A stretch of 64,000 bases of DNA. Origin: Polaribacter sp. SA4-12 (GTDB lineage: Bacteria; Bacteroidota; Bacteroidia; Flavobacteriales; Flavobacteriaceae). The notes beneath the pieces are model-generated. The model was not told the DNA's origin. It saw only the letters and a program-made list of their open reading frames with translations, and ran no database searches. The DNA is taken from positions 3,701,501 through 3,765,500 of the forward strand of contig NZ_CP019334.1 in NCBI RefSeq assembly GCF_002163675.1. Direction: 5' to 3'. The first letter of the stretch is position 1, and the number at the start of each line of letters is the position of its first letter. A program made the position numbers and the translations under genes. Shown one piece after another: positions 18,032-27,194 of the stretch.

Positions 18032-19686
18032 TTATATCTTTTTTTTGAATTTTTAAAAATAATATAGCTTCCCAAAATAAGTACTAACGCTCCCATTCCA
18101 GTAACCAATAGTGTTGGATTTCCTTCAAGCATTGATATAATAACAATCAATACCCCTGTTGAAGCAACTCCAATTCCTATAACTCTTCCTCCTTTTTTAT
18201 TTCCTCCTTCAGACTCTTTAGCATCTTGAGGTGCTTTTGAATCTACTATTTTTAAATAGCTTGCATATTGAGATGTATCTGATTTTTTTGTTCTGAAATA
18301 AACTTCAAAAATGAATAATAATAACATTGGAATTCCAACGCCAGCCGTCATTTCCATTGCTCTGTTTAAACTATATTCAAACATTGAAGGCATTACAAAC
18401 TTGAAAAATGAATTCACAACCAACGAAACTATCGTTACTACTAATACACTTTTACCTGTTTGATATTTTGAAAACAACGCTACTAGTGGCGGTAAAAACA
18501 TAGCTCCACCAGTTATGGCTGCTAAACTCATAACAACCTCAACAATTCCTCCCATATAAGGCACTAATAAGGCTACAACAATTGTAATTAAACCTAATCC
18601 AATAGTTGCCAATCTTCCAACCTTCACTAATTTATCTCCGCTAGTTTCTGGATAAAAATGTTTATAAACATCATTTGCCAACACACCTGCAGAAATATTT
18701 AATGTAGTATTTACAGAACTTGATGTTGCGAAAATCATTCCCCCTAACATTAAACCTAACATTCCAATTGGTAATACTTCTTTACACATTAAAAGGTAAG
18801 CTCCTTCATCTGCCAAACCACCTAAATCAGGATTTAACACTTTATAAATCATTGGTGGCAACATCCAAATTAGCGGACTAATTGTATATAAACCTCCAAA
18901 TAACCAACCAACTTTTTTAGCATCTCTAGGTGTAGCAACACTCGTATATCGTTGTATATAGGCCCAGTTTCCTGCAATAAAGAATAAATTATACAATCCA
19001 AAAGTTACCATAAACTCCCAAGAATATTCGGTATTTGTAAAACTGAAAAAATTATCAGGAGCTTGCGCTATAAAATTATCTATTCCACCAATTTTATCAA
19101 AAGACAAGGGAACTACAATTAAAACAGCTGCGGTTAATACCACAAATTGTAACACATCGGTCACAATTACTGCCCATAAACCACCAACAGCCGTATAAAT
19201 TAATATTAAAACTCCTAAAAATATGATGCTTACTGAAATTGGAATTCCTGTTGAAACCTCCACAATTTTTGCTACAGGATATAAAAATGCCCCTGTTGTA
19301 AATACTGAAATTAAAAGAAATAAGTAAGTGTATATTTTTTGAGTATTATAACCCAGTCTATCTGTAATAAATTCAGCAGCTGTTAAGGCTTTTGTTTTTT
19401 GCCATTTTGGAGCAATTACAAAACCAATTATTAAACCTGCTATGCACATTGTCCATTGTATGGTAACTGCAACCCAACCACTACTGTATGCTATGGAACC
19501 CCAAACTACAAATGTACCTGCTGAGAAAAAACTCATAAATAATGATAAACCACTCATCCACCAAGGTAAAGCTCCGCCAGCAGCAAAGAACGATTTCATA
19601 TTTTTTCCAGACTTTGCAAAACTCAATCCGCAAATAAATACTAACAGTGTAAAAATTAGTATAACCGCAATATCAATACTACCCAT
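18025..19686 (-). CDS. Sodium:solute symporter (SSS family)
   Basis: This 553-residue integral membrane protein of the SSS/SGLT family is probably a sodium-driven importer of a sugar across the inner membrane. At least 13 hydrophobic segments can be counted, starting IDIAVILIFTLLVFICGL and including the conserved GGLWAVIVTDVLQFVVL region and AGNWAYIQRYTSVATPRDAKK. A cytoplasmic linker rich in Lys and Glu (about 480-500) precedes the last two helices. It is the first gene of the minus-strand operon, directly downstream of the palindromic operator shared with the LacI gene. It probably carries the monosaccharide or disaccharide that the FAD enzyme then handles. Confidence 0.92.
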   Translation of the reverse strand: MGSIDIAVILIFTLLVFICGLSFAKSGKNMKSFFAAGGALPWWMSGLSLFMSFFSAGTFVVWGSIAYSSGWVAVTIQWTMCIAGLIIGFVIAPKWQKTKALTAAEFITDRLGYNTQKIYTYLFLLISVFTTGAFLYPVAKIVEVSTGIPISVSIIFLGVLILIYTAVGGLWAVIVTDVLQFVVLTAAVLIVVPLSFDKIGGIDNFIAQAPDNFFSFTNTEYSWEFMVTFGLYNLFFIAGNWAYIQRYTSVATPRDAKKVGWLFGGLYTISPLIWMLPPMIYKVLNPDLGGLADEGAYLLMCKEVLPIGMLGLMLGGMIFATSSSVNTTLNISAGVLANDVYKHFYPETSGDKLVKVGRLATIGLGLITIVVALLVPYMGGIVEVVMSLAAITGGAMFLPPLVALFSKYQTGKSVLVVTIVSLVVNSFFKFVMPSMFEYSLNRAMEMTAGVGIPMLLLFIFEVYFRTKKSDTSQYASYLKIVDSKAPQDAKESEGGNKKGGRVIGIGVASTGVLIVIISMLEGNPTLLVTGMGALVLILGSYIIFKNSKKRYKC

Positions 19687-19787
19687 AATTTCATAATTTT
19701 ATTTCAAGTAAATTTAACAATGATTTACTCTTTTTTAAGGGAAATACACATTTGTTGCATTATAATAGATCATATGTTCTAATTTTC

Positions 19788-19809
19788 TTACCGAGAACGT
19801 TCTCGGTAA
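19788..19809. promoter_or_regulatory. Perfect 22-bp palindrome, probable LacI-type operator
   Basis: The half-site TTACCGAGAAC at 19788-19798 is followed directly by its exact reverse complement at 19799-19809. It lies in the 149-bp region between the divergent symporter operon and the LacI-type regulator, 26 bases before the regulator's start codon. A central-symmetry palindrome of this size is the classic binding site for a LacI dimer and would let one protein control both directions. I did not find a second full copy elsewhere in the window by eye. Confidence 0.85.
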
Positions 19810-19835
19810 TATAAATTTTTACTATATTTAAAGCA

Positions 19836-20870
19836 ATGAAATATATTACTATAAAAGATATAGCTAAAAAATTAAACACATCAGTTTCAACCGTTTCTAG
19901 AGCGTTTAACAATAAATCAGATATAAGCGTTAAAACAAAGGAGCTTGTTCTGAAAACAGCTAAAGAAATGGGGTACCGTCAAAATAGGATGGCGAAAAAT
20001 TTAGTGCAGAAGAGATCTTTTAATATTGGTATTGTAGTTCCTGAATTTGTAAATAGTTTCTTCCCAGAAGTTATCATAGGTGCTCAAGAAGTGTTTTTTA
20101 GTAAAGGATATCAGGTGTTAATAACGCAATCGAACGAATGTTTTGAAACCGAACTAAAGAATGTTCAATCCTTAGAAAATAGTATGGTTGATGGAATGTT
20201 AATTTCATTATCTTCAGAAACAGCTAATATTGATTATTATCAAGATTTGGTAAATAGTGGGTTTCCAATAGTGTTTTTCAATAGAACTTATAAAGAAATT
20301 AAAGCCTCAAAAGTACTATTCAATGATTATAAATGGTCTTTTTTTGCTACTGAACATTTGATTAGGCAAGGGTATATAAATATTTATCATTTACAGGGCG
20401 ATAATACGTTGTCGCTCTCTAAAGAGAGAAAACGTGGTTTTTTAGACGCTCATAAAAAGCATCATTTAACCGTTAGAAAAGATCAAATAATCGCTTCTGG
20501 TTTTAATTTAGAAGACGGTGAAAAAATAGCAAAATATTTAATAAAAAAGAACAGTATTCCTGATGCTATTTTTGCTGCGACTGATCCATTAGCTATTGGA
20601 GCAATGAAAGTTTTTAAAGCAAATGGATATAAAATACCTAAAGATATTGCTTTCACTGGTTTTTCAGAATCTAAATTAGCAACAATTATTGAACCCCAAT
20701 TAAGTTCGGTTAAACAACCTACATTTAAAATAGGAATTGAGGCTGCTAAATTACTCATTGATCAAATTGAAAATGGTAATGAGAAAAACTACGCACCGAA
20801 AATAATTGTTTTAAATGGAGAATTAAATATTAGAGAATCTTCCAGAGATGTAAGTGGTAAAATTATTTAA
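19836..20870 (+). CDS. LacI-family transcriptional regulator
   Basis: This 344-residue protein starts with a LacI helix-turn-helix and hinge helix (ITIKDIAKKLNTSVSTVSRAF, then NRMAKNLVQKR). A periplasmic-binding-protein-like sensor domain follows (about 60-335), with typical segments NIGIVVPEFVNSFFPEVI, DAIFAATDPLAIGAMKVF and AFTGFSESKLATIIEPQLSSVKQP. It represses or activates by binding a palindromic operator, here most likely the 22-bp site just upstream of its own gene. The ligand is probably a sugar or oligosaccharide produced by the divergent symporter/GH2/GH16 operon. It may also influence the long plus-strand operon that begins 164 bases downstream. Confidence 0.95.
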   Translation: MKYITIKDIAKKLNTSVSTVSRAFNNKSDISVKTKELVLKTAKEMGYRQNRMAKNLVQKRSFNIGIVVPEFVNSFFPEVIIGAQEVFFSKGYQVLITQSNECFETELKNVQSLENSMVDGMLISLSSETANIDYYQDLVNSGFPIVFFNRTYKEIKASKVLFNDYKWSFFATEHLIRQGYINIYHLQGDNTLSLSKERKRGFLDAHKKHHLTVRKDQIIASGFNLEDGEKIAKYLIKKNSIPDAIFAATDPLAIGAMKVFKANGYKIPKDIAFTGFSESKLATIIEPQLSSVKQPTFKIGIEAAKLLIDQIENGNEKNYAPKIIVLNGELNIRESSRDVSGKII

Positions 20871-20986
20871 TTTGAATCTATATAGTGTTTTACGTTAATG
20901 CACCGTATTAAGGGATTTGTTAGATTAATCATATGTGGTAGTATTAAAATTATATCTCATATCATTGTTGAGGATGTTTGAATACT

Positions 20987-21014
20987 TTTATTCTTTAAAA
21001 GTTTAAAGAATAAA
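20987..21014. promoter_or_regulatory. 28-bp inverted repeat in the leader of the long plus-strand operon
   Basis: TTTATTCTTTAAA at 20987-20999 is the exact reverse complement of 21002-21014, separated by only two bases (AG). It ends 19 bases before the ATG of the first GH2 gene. Such a site could be an operator for a dimeric regulator or a leader hairpin. It is unrelated in sequence to the LacI-linked palindrome at 19788. Confidence 0.55.
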
Positions 21015-21033
21015 CGTATTTAAATAAATTGAA

Positions 21034-23511
21034 ATGAATTTTTTAAAAGTAAGCAGTTTTGGAGTTTTTCTAACTATTTTTTTGATGATTTCCTGTACTG
21101 AAAAAAGAAAAATAAGTAGTATGTCTGATCAAAATTTCAACAAAGATTGGCTATTTCAAAGAGGAGAAATAAAAAGAGGAGAATCAATAGTTTTTGACGA
21201 TTCTAATTGGAGAAATTTAAATCTTCCTCATGATTGGGCAATTGAAGGTCCTTTTGACAAAAAATATAACGCAAGAACAGGCGGTTTACCAGTTCATGGA
21301 GAAGCTTGGTATAGAAAGCATTTTGTAGTTTCAAAAGAAAATAAAGGTAAAAAAGTCTCTATCGAATTTGATGGAGCAATGAGCAACGCAAAAGTTTGGT
21401 TAAATGGAGAATTTGTTGGCGAAAGACCTTATGGATATATTGGATTTGAATTAGATTTAACGAAACAGATTAAGTTTGGAGAAGACAATGTAATAGCTGT
21501 TCAATTAAACCCAGAAGATTTATCAGCACGTTGGTATCCAGGAGCTGGAATTTACAGAAATGTACGTTTAAAAATAAATAACTCTATTCATATTCCACAA
21601 TATGGAACTTTTGTAACCACTCCAAAAATAACAAAAGAAAAAGCAACAATAAACATAGAAACAAAACTAGAAAACTATGGAAGTTCAGCTTCTGATGTCG
21701 TTTTAAAAACGATTGTAAAAAACAAAGAAGGAAATGTAGTTGCAGAAAATACTTTAAAGGTAAATCTTAACAAAAACTCAACAGACAATGTTGAATTAAC
21801 TGTAGAAAATCCAGAATTCTGGGATATTTCAAATCCAATTTTATACGAAGCTACAACTAGTGTTTTTGTAAATGATGTTTTAGTTGATGAATATGCTACA
21901 GAATTCGGAATTAGAACAATTGAATTTGATAGAAAAAAAGGTTTTTTATTAAATGGAAACGCTGTTGAATTAAATGGAGTTTGTATGCATCATGATCAAG
22001 GTCCTTTAGGATCTGCAATTAACTATAGAGCAAAAGAAAGACAAATGCAAATTATGCAAAGTATGGGTGTAAATGCATTGCGTACAAGTCATAACCCTCC
22101 TTCACCAGAAATTTTACAAATCTGTGATAAATTAGGAATTGTAGTTATTGTTGAAGCTTTTGATGAATGGAAAATAGGAAAGGTTAAAAATGGTTACAAT
22201 AAGTTTTTTGATAAATGGCATGAAACGGATTTAAGAGATATGATTAAACGTGATCGTAATCATCCATCAGTAATTATGTGGAGTATTGGAAATGAAATTC
22301 TAGAACAAGGAAAAAAAGATGGATGGAAAGTAGCTAAAATGTTAAACGACATTTGCCATGATGAAGATAATACAAGACCAACAACTGTAGGTTTTAATTA
22401 TTATCCAGCGCCTTTTGATAATAAATTAGCCCAATTTGTTGATATCGTTGGAATGAATTATTGGCCAGAAAACTATAAAGAAATTCTAGAAAATAATCCT
22501 GATATGATTGTTTATGGTTCAGAAACATCATCACAAACAAGCAGTAGAGGTGTGTATCATTTACCGATTGAATTTAAAGAAAAACACGAAACAAATCACG
22601 TATCTAGTTATGATGTAACTGTTGGTCCACCTTGGGCGTATGCACCAGATATTGAGTTTGATGCACAAGCAAAAGAATCTAGATCTTTGGGTGAATTTTT
22701 ATGGACTGGTTTCGATTATTTAGGAGAACCAACACCTTATGGAGGAAGAGATAATTCTTCTCATGGTTACTGGAATGATGACTGGCCATCACGCTCATCT
22801 TACTTTGGACCAGTAGATTTAAGTGGTTTTCCAAAAGATAGATTTTATTTATATCAAAGTCAGTGGACAAAAGAACCTATGGTTCATGTTCTACCACATT
22901 GGAATTGGGAAGGAAAAGAAGGTGATAAAATTCCTGTTTTTGCCTATACAAATGCAGAAGTAGTTGAGCTTTTTGTGAATGGAAAATCTTATGGTAAAAA
23001 AGTAAAAGGGAAAGATTTAACTAAAATTCCTTCAGAATATCATGAGTTTGAAAAAGGAATGTACAAAACCAAGTACAGGTTATCTTGGAAAGTTCCATAT
23101 CAACCAGGAAGCATAAAAGTTGTTGCATATAATGGCGGTAAAGAAGTTGCAACTAAAGAAATAAAGACAGCTTCTAAATCAGCAAAAGTAACGCTTGTAG
23201 CAGACAGAACAGAAATTGATGCAGATGGTTCAGATTTATCATTTATAACCGTAAAGATTGAGGATAAAGACGGTAACCTAAGTCCGATGGCAAAAAATTT
23301 AATAAAATTTAAAATTGAAGGTGAAGGAACTTTAGCTGCAGTAGGTAATGGAGATCCAACATCATTAGCTTCGTTTCAAATTCCAGAAAGAAAAGCATTT
23401 AGTGGTAAATGTTTATTGGTTGTAAAATCAACTGAAAAATCAGGTGAAATTAAAATCACAGCTTCTTCTGAAGGATTAGAATCTCAAGTTATTATTGTAA
23501 AAACGAACTAA
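21034..23511 (+). CDS. GH2 beta-galactosidase-type glycosidase (lipoprotein)
   Basis: This 825-residue GH2 enzyme heads a 12-gene operon. The lipoprotein signal ends in MISCTEK. The sugar-binding domain begins FNKDWLFQRGE with LPHDWAIEGPF and AWYRKHF; an immunoglobulin-like domain follows; the TIM barrel starts near LNGVCMHHDQGPLG. Acid/base Glu421 lies in WSIGNEIL and nucleophile Glu497 in VYGSETSS. The C-terminal part (about 600-825) holds the DUF4982-like and Big-type immunoglobulin domains common in Bacteroidota GH2 proteins (VTLVADRTEIDADGSDLSFI). It most likely removes a terminal beta-linked galactose or related sugar from oligosaccharides in the periplasm. Its downstream neighbour is a GH117-like gene, a pairing expected for agar-type substrates. 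Confidence 0.93.
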   Translation: MNFLKVSSFGVFLTIFLMISCTEKRKISSMSDQNFNKDWLFQRGEIKRGESIVFDDSNWRNLNLPHDWAIEGPFDKKYNARTGGLPVHGEAWYRKHFVVSKENKGKKVSIEFDGAMSNAKVWLNGEFVGERPYGYIGFELDLTKQIKFGEDNVIAVQLNPEDLSARWYPGAGIYRNVRLKINNSIHIPQYGTFVTTPKITKEKATINIETKLENYGSSASDVVLKTIVKNKEGNVVAENTLKVNLNKNSTDNVELTVENPEFWDISNPILYEATTSVFVNDVLVDEYATEFGIRTIEFDRKKGFLLNGNAVELNGVCMHHDQGPLGSAINYRAKERQMQIMQSMGVNALRTSHNPPSPEILQICDKLGIVVIVEAFDEWKIGKVKNGYNKFFDKWHETDLRDMIKRDRNHPSVIMWSIGNEILEQGKKDGWKVAKMLNDICHDEDNTRPTTVGFNYYPAPFDNKLAQFVDIVGMNYWPENYKEILENNPDMIVYGSETSSQTSSRGVYHLPIEFKEKHETNHVSSYDVTVGPPWAYAPDIEFDAQAKESRSLGEFLWTGFDYLGEPTPYGGRDNSSHGYWNDDWPSRSSYFGPVDLSGFPKDRFYLYQSQWTKEPMVHVLPHWNWEGKEGDKIPVFAYTNAEVVELFVNGKSYGKKVKGKDLTKIPSEYHEFEKGMYKTKYRLSWKVPYQPGSIKVVAYNGGKEVATKEIKTASKSAKVTLVADRTEIDADGSDLSFITVKIEDKDGNLSPMAKNLIKFKIEGEGTLAAVGNGDPTSLASFQIPERKAFSGKCLLVVKSTEKSGEIKITASSEGLESQVIIVKTN

Positions 23512-23522
23512 AAATTGAAGTT

Positions 23523-24791
23523 ATGTTTAAAAATAAGGTTTTAGTATTACTATTTATTTCGTTCATTTTTAGCCTCACTTCTTGTAAAAAGGAGGAAGAA
23601 AAAAAGCAATCTGTGTTTCCTCAATTCTTACCAAAGGAGAAACCAAATATGAAATTAAGTAAGGCTGTAAATAGATTGTATGACAACTATACAGCTGTAA
23701 AACCTCAAGAAAACGAATTATTTTCTCAATTTAAGTATACAGAAATAAAAGGTTTTGATTATAACAATCATGATGGAACCATAACACGTAGAGATCCTTC
23801 AAAAATAATATTTAATGCAGGAAAATATTACGTTTGGTATACCTATAGAAACACATCAACACCTCCTCAAGGAGCAGAAAAAAGTAACGATACAATTCCT
23901 TCAGCAGATTGGGATTTATCAGAAATTTGGTATGCAACAAGTAAAAATGGTTTTACTTGGGAAGAACAAGGAGTAGCTATAAAAAGACCAGAAAAGCCTT
24001 TTGTTGGTTGGCGTTCTGTTTCTACTGCAGATATTTTGGTTTGGAAAGGTAAGTATTACCTTTATTATCAGGGTTTTAAACAAGCAAGTGGTAAACGTGG
24101 AGATGATTGCCCAGTTGCAGTTTCATTTGCAGATTCTCCAAATGGACCTTGGACTCCTTACAACAAAGAAGTAATACCCAATGGAGAGAAAGGTTCTTGG
24201 GATCAATTCTCAATTCACGACCCTTATCCTTTAGTCTATAAAGGAAAAATCTATTTGTATTATAAATCAGATTTTGGAAAAACAACAGATTGGATAAGAA
24301 TGCAAGGTCTTGCGACTGCAAATAATCCTTTAGGACCATTTACAAAACATCCTCTAAATCCTGTTATGTCATCAGGTCACGAAACCACATTATTTCCTTT
24401 TAAACAAGGGATTGCTGCTTTGGCTTATAAGGATGGAAATGAACATAATACAATTCAGTTTTCAGAAGATGGTGTCAATTTTGAAATTGCTTCCATCACA
24501 GAATTAATGCCAATTGCTGGCGCACCTTATATAGCTGATGCTTTTACCGATACTAAAGATGGAAGAGGAATAACTTGGGGATTATCTCATTTTATTGGAA
24601 TGGGAGGAAGAGGAAAATGGCATTCTAAATTAGTTCGTTTCGATTGTGATTTGAGTTTAGATATTAATGATTCTCAAATGAAAAAATCTACAGTATATCA
24701 TAGTCCAGAAGTGTATATGAAACAAGGATTAAATAAAACTCAATTAAAAAGGATTGAAGAAGAAAACAAAAAACTAAATCTCGATAAATAA
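23523..24791 (+). CDS. GH117-like glycosidase (lipoprotein)
   Basis: This 422-residue lipoprotein (cysteine in SLTSCKKE) shows the typical GH117 sequence course: RRDPSKIIFNAGKYYVWYT, SADWDLSEIWYATSKNGFTW, STADILVWKGKYYLYYQG, SIHDPYPLVYKGKIYLYYK, SSGHETTLFPFKQGIAAL and NTIQFSEDGVNFEI. Characterized GH117 enzymes are alpha-1,3-(3,6-anhydro)-L-galactosidases that release anhydro-L-galactose from agar oligosaccharides. His286 and Glu287 of GHET fall in the conserved GHE motif of the active site. The N-terminal extension of about 70 residues could be a dimerization helix as in characterized members. The call to the family or a sister subfamily is fairly strong; whether it acts on anhydro-L-galactose or another alpha-galactose derivative is open. 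Confidence 0.85.
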   Translation: MFKNKVLVLLFISFIFSLTSCKKEEEKKQSVFPQFLPKEKPNMKLSKAVNRLYDNYTAVKPQENELFSQFKYTEIKGFDYNNHDGTITRRDPSKIIFNAGKYYVWYTYRNTSTPPQGAEKSNDTIPSADWDLSEIWYATSKNGFTWEEQGVAIKRPEKPFVGWRSVSTADILVWKGKYYLYYQGFKQASGKRGDDCPVAVSFADSPNGPWTPYNKEVIPNGEKGSWDQFSIHDPYPLVYKGKIYLYYKSDFGKTTDWIRMQGLATANNPLGPFTKHPLNPVMSSGHETTLFPFKQGIAALAYKDGNEHNTIQFSEDGVNFEIASITELMPIAGAPYIADAFTDTKDGRGITWGLSHFIGMGGRGKWHSKLVRFDCDLSLDINDSQMKKSTVYHSPEVYMKQGLNKTQLKRIEEENKKLNLDK

Positions 24792-24793
24792 AA

Positions 24794-27181
24794 TTGTTAG
24801 ATAAAATCAAACATAAAAGTTTACTCGTTTTAACTATAATACTGATTCAATTTTCTTGTTCAGAGAAAGAGATTGCTCTAGAACAAAAAGTAAAACCTTT
24901 TTCTACTGTTAAGGTTGATAAAAAAGTAGATAGTATAATGAGTAAGATGTCTTTAAATGAAAAACTTGCTCAAATTGAAGGGATTCGTCCACAAGATGTA
25001 ATGGTTGATGGAAAATTATCTTTGGATAAATGCCGTGAAATAATTCCAAACGGAATTGGTCATTTTTGTCAATTTTCATCAGGATTAACCAAATCACCAA
25101 ATGAGTTAAGAGATTTTGTTCGCGAAATTCAAAACTATTTAATAACCGAAACTTCTTCAAAAATTCCTGCGATTTTTCACGAAGAAGCAATAACAGGATT
25201 TGCAACACAAGGCGCAACAACATTTCCACAACAAATAGGAATGGGTTGTACTTGGAATTCAGAATTAATTACTGAAAATACAACTTCAACAAGAAAAAAC
25301 ATGCGTGCTGCAGGAGCAACTTTTGCATTGTCTCCAATGCTAGATATAAGCAGAACTGCACATTGGGAACGTTTAGAAGAAAGTTATGGTGAAGATTCAT
25401 ACTTAACTTCTAAATTAGGATTAGCATTTGTTAAAGGTTTACAAGGAGACGATTTAAAAACTGGAGTTGCAGCAACAGTAAAACACTTTGTTGGTTATGG
25501 AGCTCAAAATAATAATCCAAAAGAATTGTATGAAGAGTATTTAATGCCTCACGAAGCATTAATTAAAATTGGAAATGTGAAAAGTGTAATGCCTTCTTAT
25601 GGTAAATATAAAGGTCAAGCTGTAGTTGCAAATAAGGAAATGTTAACTGGTATTTTGAGAAATCAAGTTGGTTTTAATGGAATTGTAGTTAGTGATTATG
25701 GTGCAGTAAATTTAACTTATCACGGACATAAACAAGCTGAATCTCCAATGCACGCAGGTGCAATGGCTTTAAATGCAGGGACAGATATTGAGTTACCAAA
25801 ACCAAAATGTTTTCCATTATTACCAGAAGCAATTGAAAAAGGACTTATTTCAATGGAAACTGTGAATGATGCTGTAAGACGCTCATTAATTATGAAAGCT
25901 AATTTAGGTTTGTTAGATAAGAATCCTAAAATTGGAGTTGATGGTAATTTAGATTTTGATCCACCAGAGAATAGAGAATTAGCTTATCAATCTGCAACTC
26001 AATCAATCGTTTTATTAAAAAATAACGGAATTCTTCCACTTAAAAAAAATGCAAAAAGCATTGCTTTAGTTGGCCCAAATGCATCAAGCGTTTATGGTTT
26101 GTTGGGAGATTACACGTATCAATCTATGATATCTTTTTGGTGGAGTAAAGAGTTTGATAAGAATAATCCAAAATTGGTTTCTCTAAAGGAAGGCTTAGAA
26201 TCTAGATTAGATAAAAGCGTTGTAAACTATGAAAGAGGTTGTGATTGGAGTGCAGCATTAGAATCTAAAATTAAAACAGATTTTGGAGATGATAGACTGA
26301 GCAAGCTTAAAATGATGGCGATTAAAGATGAGCTACAACCAGATTTAAAAAATGCATTAAAAATTGCTGAAGAGAGCGATGTAATTATAGCTGCAGTAGG
26401 TGAAAATATATACTTGTGTGGAGAAGGTAGAAAACGAAAAGGAATTAGACTTCCTGGAGAGCAAGAAGCATTTGTAGAGCAATTAATTGCTACAGGAAAA
26501 CCTGTGGTTTTAGTGATTTTTGGAGGAAGACAACAATTAGTAAGCAAGTTTGAGGGTAAATGCGCCGCAATTTTACAAGTTTGGTTTCCTGGTGAAGAAG
26601 GAGGAAATGCGATTGCAGATATTTTAACAGGAAAAGTAAATCCTTCAGGAAAATTATGTGTGAGTTATCCTAAAACAGAAAGTAAACAAGAAGTAAATTA
26701 TAAGAACGGATATAATAAAGATAACCAACCTCAATACCCATTTGGATTTGGTTTGTCTTATACAAACTATAGTTACAGAAATTTTAAAATGAATTCTTCA
26801 ACAGACATTAATGAAGAACGATTTGAAATCTCTTTCGATTTAACAAATTCAGGAGGTTTTGATGGAACAGAAATTGCACAATTATATGTTTCTCCAAAGG
26901 ATAAAAACTCAACAATGAAACCAATTCAATTAAAAGGTTTTCAAAGAGTGAAGTTAAAGAAAGGAGAAACTAAAAAGGTAATTTTTAAAGTATCTCCAGA
27001 ACAGTTGGTTCAATACAAAATGAGTCAATGGATTATAGAATCTGGAAATTATGAATTTAAAATTGGAGCTTCAGTTTCTGATATTAAATTAAGTGGAAAT
27101 ATAGAAATTAAAGGAAAAGACAAAATACTTCCAAATGGAAGATTTGTGTTTTTCTCAGAAAACGAACAAAGTATCATATAA
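24794..27181 (+). CDS. GH3 beta-glycosidase (lipoprotein, TTG start)
   Basis: This 795-residue GH3 exo-beta-glycosidase starts with TTG rather than ATG. The TTG start is chosen because the following residues form a good lipoprotein signal (LLVLTIILIQFSCSEKE), and the next ATG would remove it. The order is: GH3 barrel (about 45-390) with KHFVGYGA and the nucleophile Asp301 in GIVVSDYGAV; the alpha/beta sandwich (SIALVGPNASSV, DVIIAAVGENIYLCGEG); then the C-terminal fibronectin-like domain (YPFGFGLSYTNYSY onward). GH3 members remove beta-glucose, xylose or, less often, galactose or glucosamine. Two bases separate it from the GH117-like gene, so translational coupling is likely. The sugar is not evident. 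Confidence 0.93.
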   Translation: MLDKIKHKSLLVLTIILIQFSCSEKEIALEQKVKPFSTVKVDKKVDSIMSKMSLNEKLAQIEGIRPQDVMVDGKLSLDKCREIIPNGIGHFCQFSSGLTKSPNELRDFVREIQNYLITETSSKIPAIFHEEAITGFATQGATTFPQQIGMGCTWNSELITENTTSTRKNMRAAGATFALSPMLDISRTAHWERLEESYGEDSYLTSKLGLAFVKGLQGDDLKTGVAATVKHFVGYGAQNNNPKELYEEYLMPHEALIKIGNVKSVMPSYGKYKGQAVVANKEMLTGILRNQVGFNGIVVSDYGAVNLTYHGHKQAESPMHAGAMALNAGTDIELPKPKCFPLLPEAIEKGLISMETVNDAVRRSLIMKANLGLLDKNPKIGVDGNLDFDPPENRELAYQSATQSIVLLKNNGILPLKKNAKSIALVGPNASSVYGLLGDYTYQSMISFWWSKEFDKNNPKLVSLKEGLESRLDKSVVNYERGCDWSAALESKIKTDFGDDRLSKLKMMAIKDELQPDLKNALKIAEESDVIIAAVGENIYLCGEGRKRKGIRLPGEQEAFVEQLIATGKPVVLVIFGGRQQLVSKFEGKCAAILQVWFPGEEGGNAIADILTGKVNPSGKLCVSYPKTESKQEVNYKNGYNKDNQPQYPFGFGLSYTNYSYRNFKMNSSTDINEERFEISFDLTNSGGFDGTEIAQLYVSPKDKNSTMKPIQLKGFQRVKLKKGETKKVIFKVSPEQLVQYKMSQWIIESGNYEFKIGASVSDIKLSGNIEIKGKDKILPNGRFVFFSENEQSII

Positions 27182-27194
27182 TAAATAATAGATT

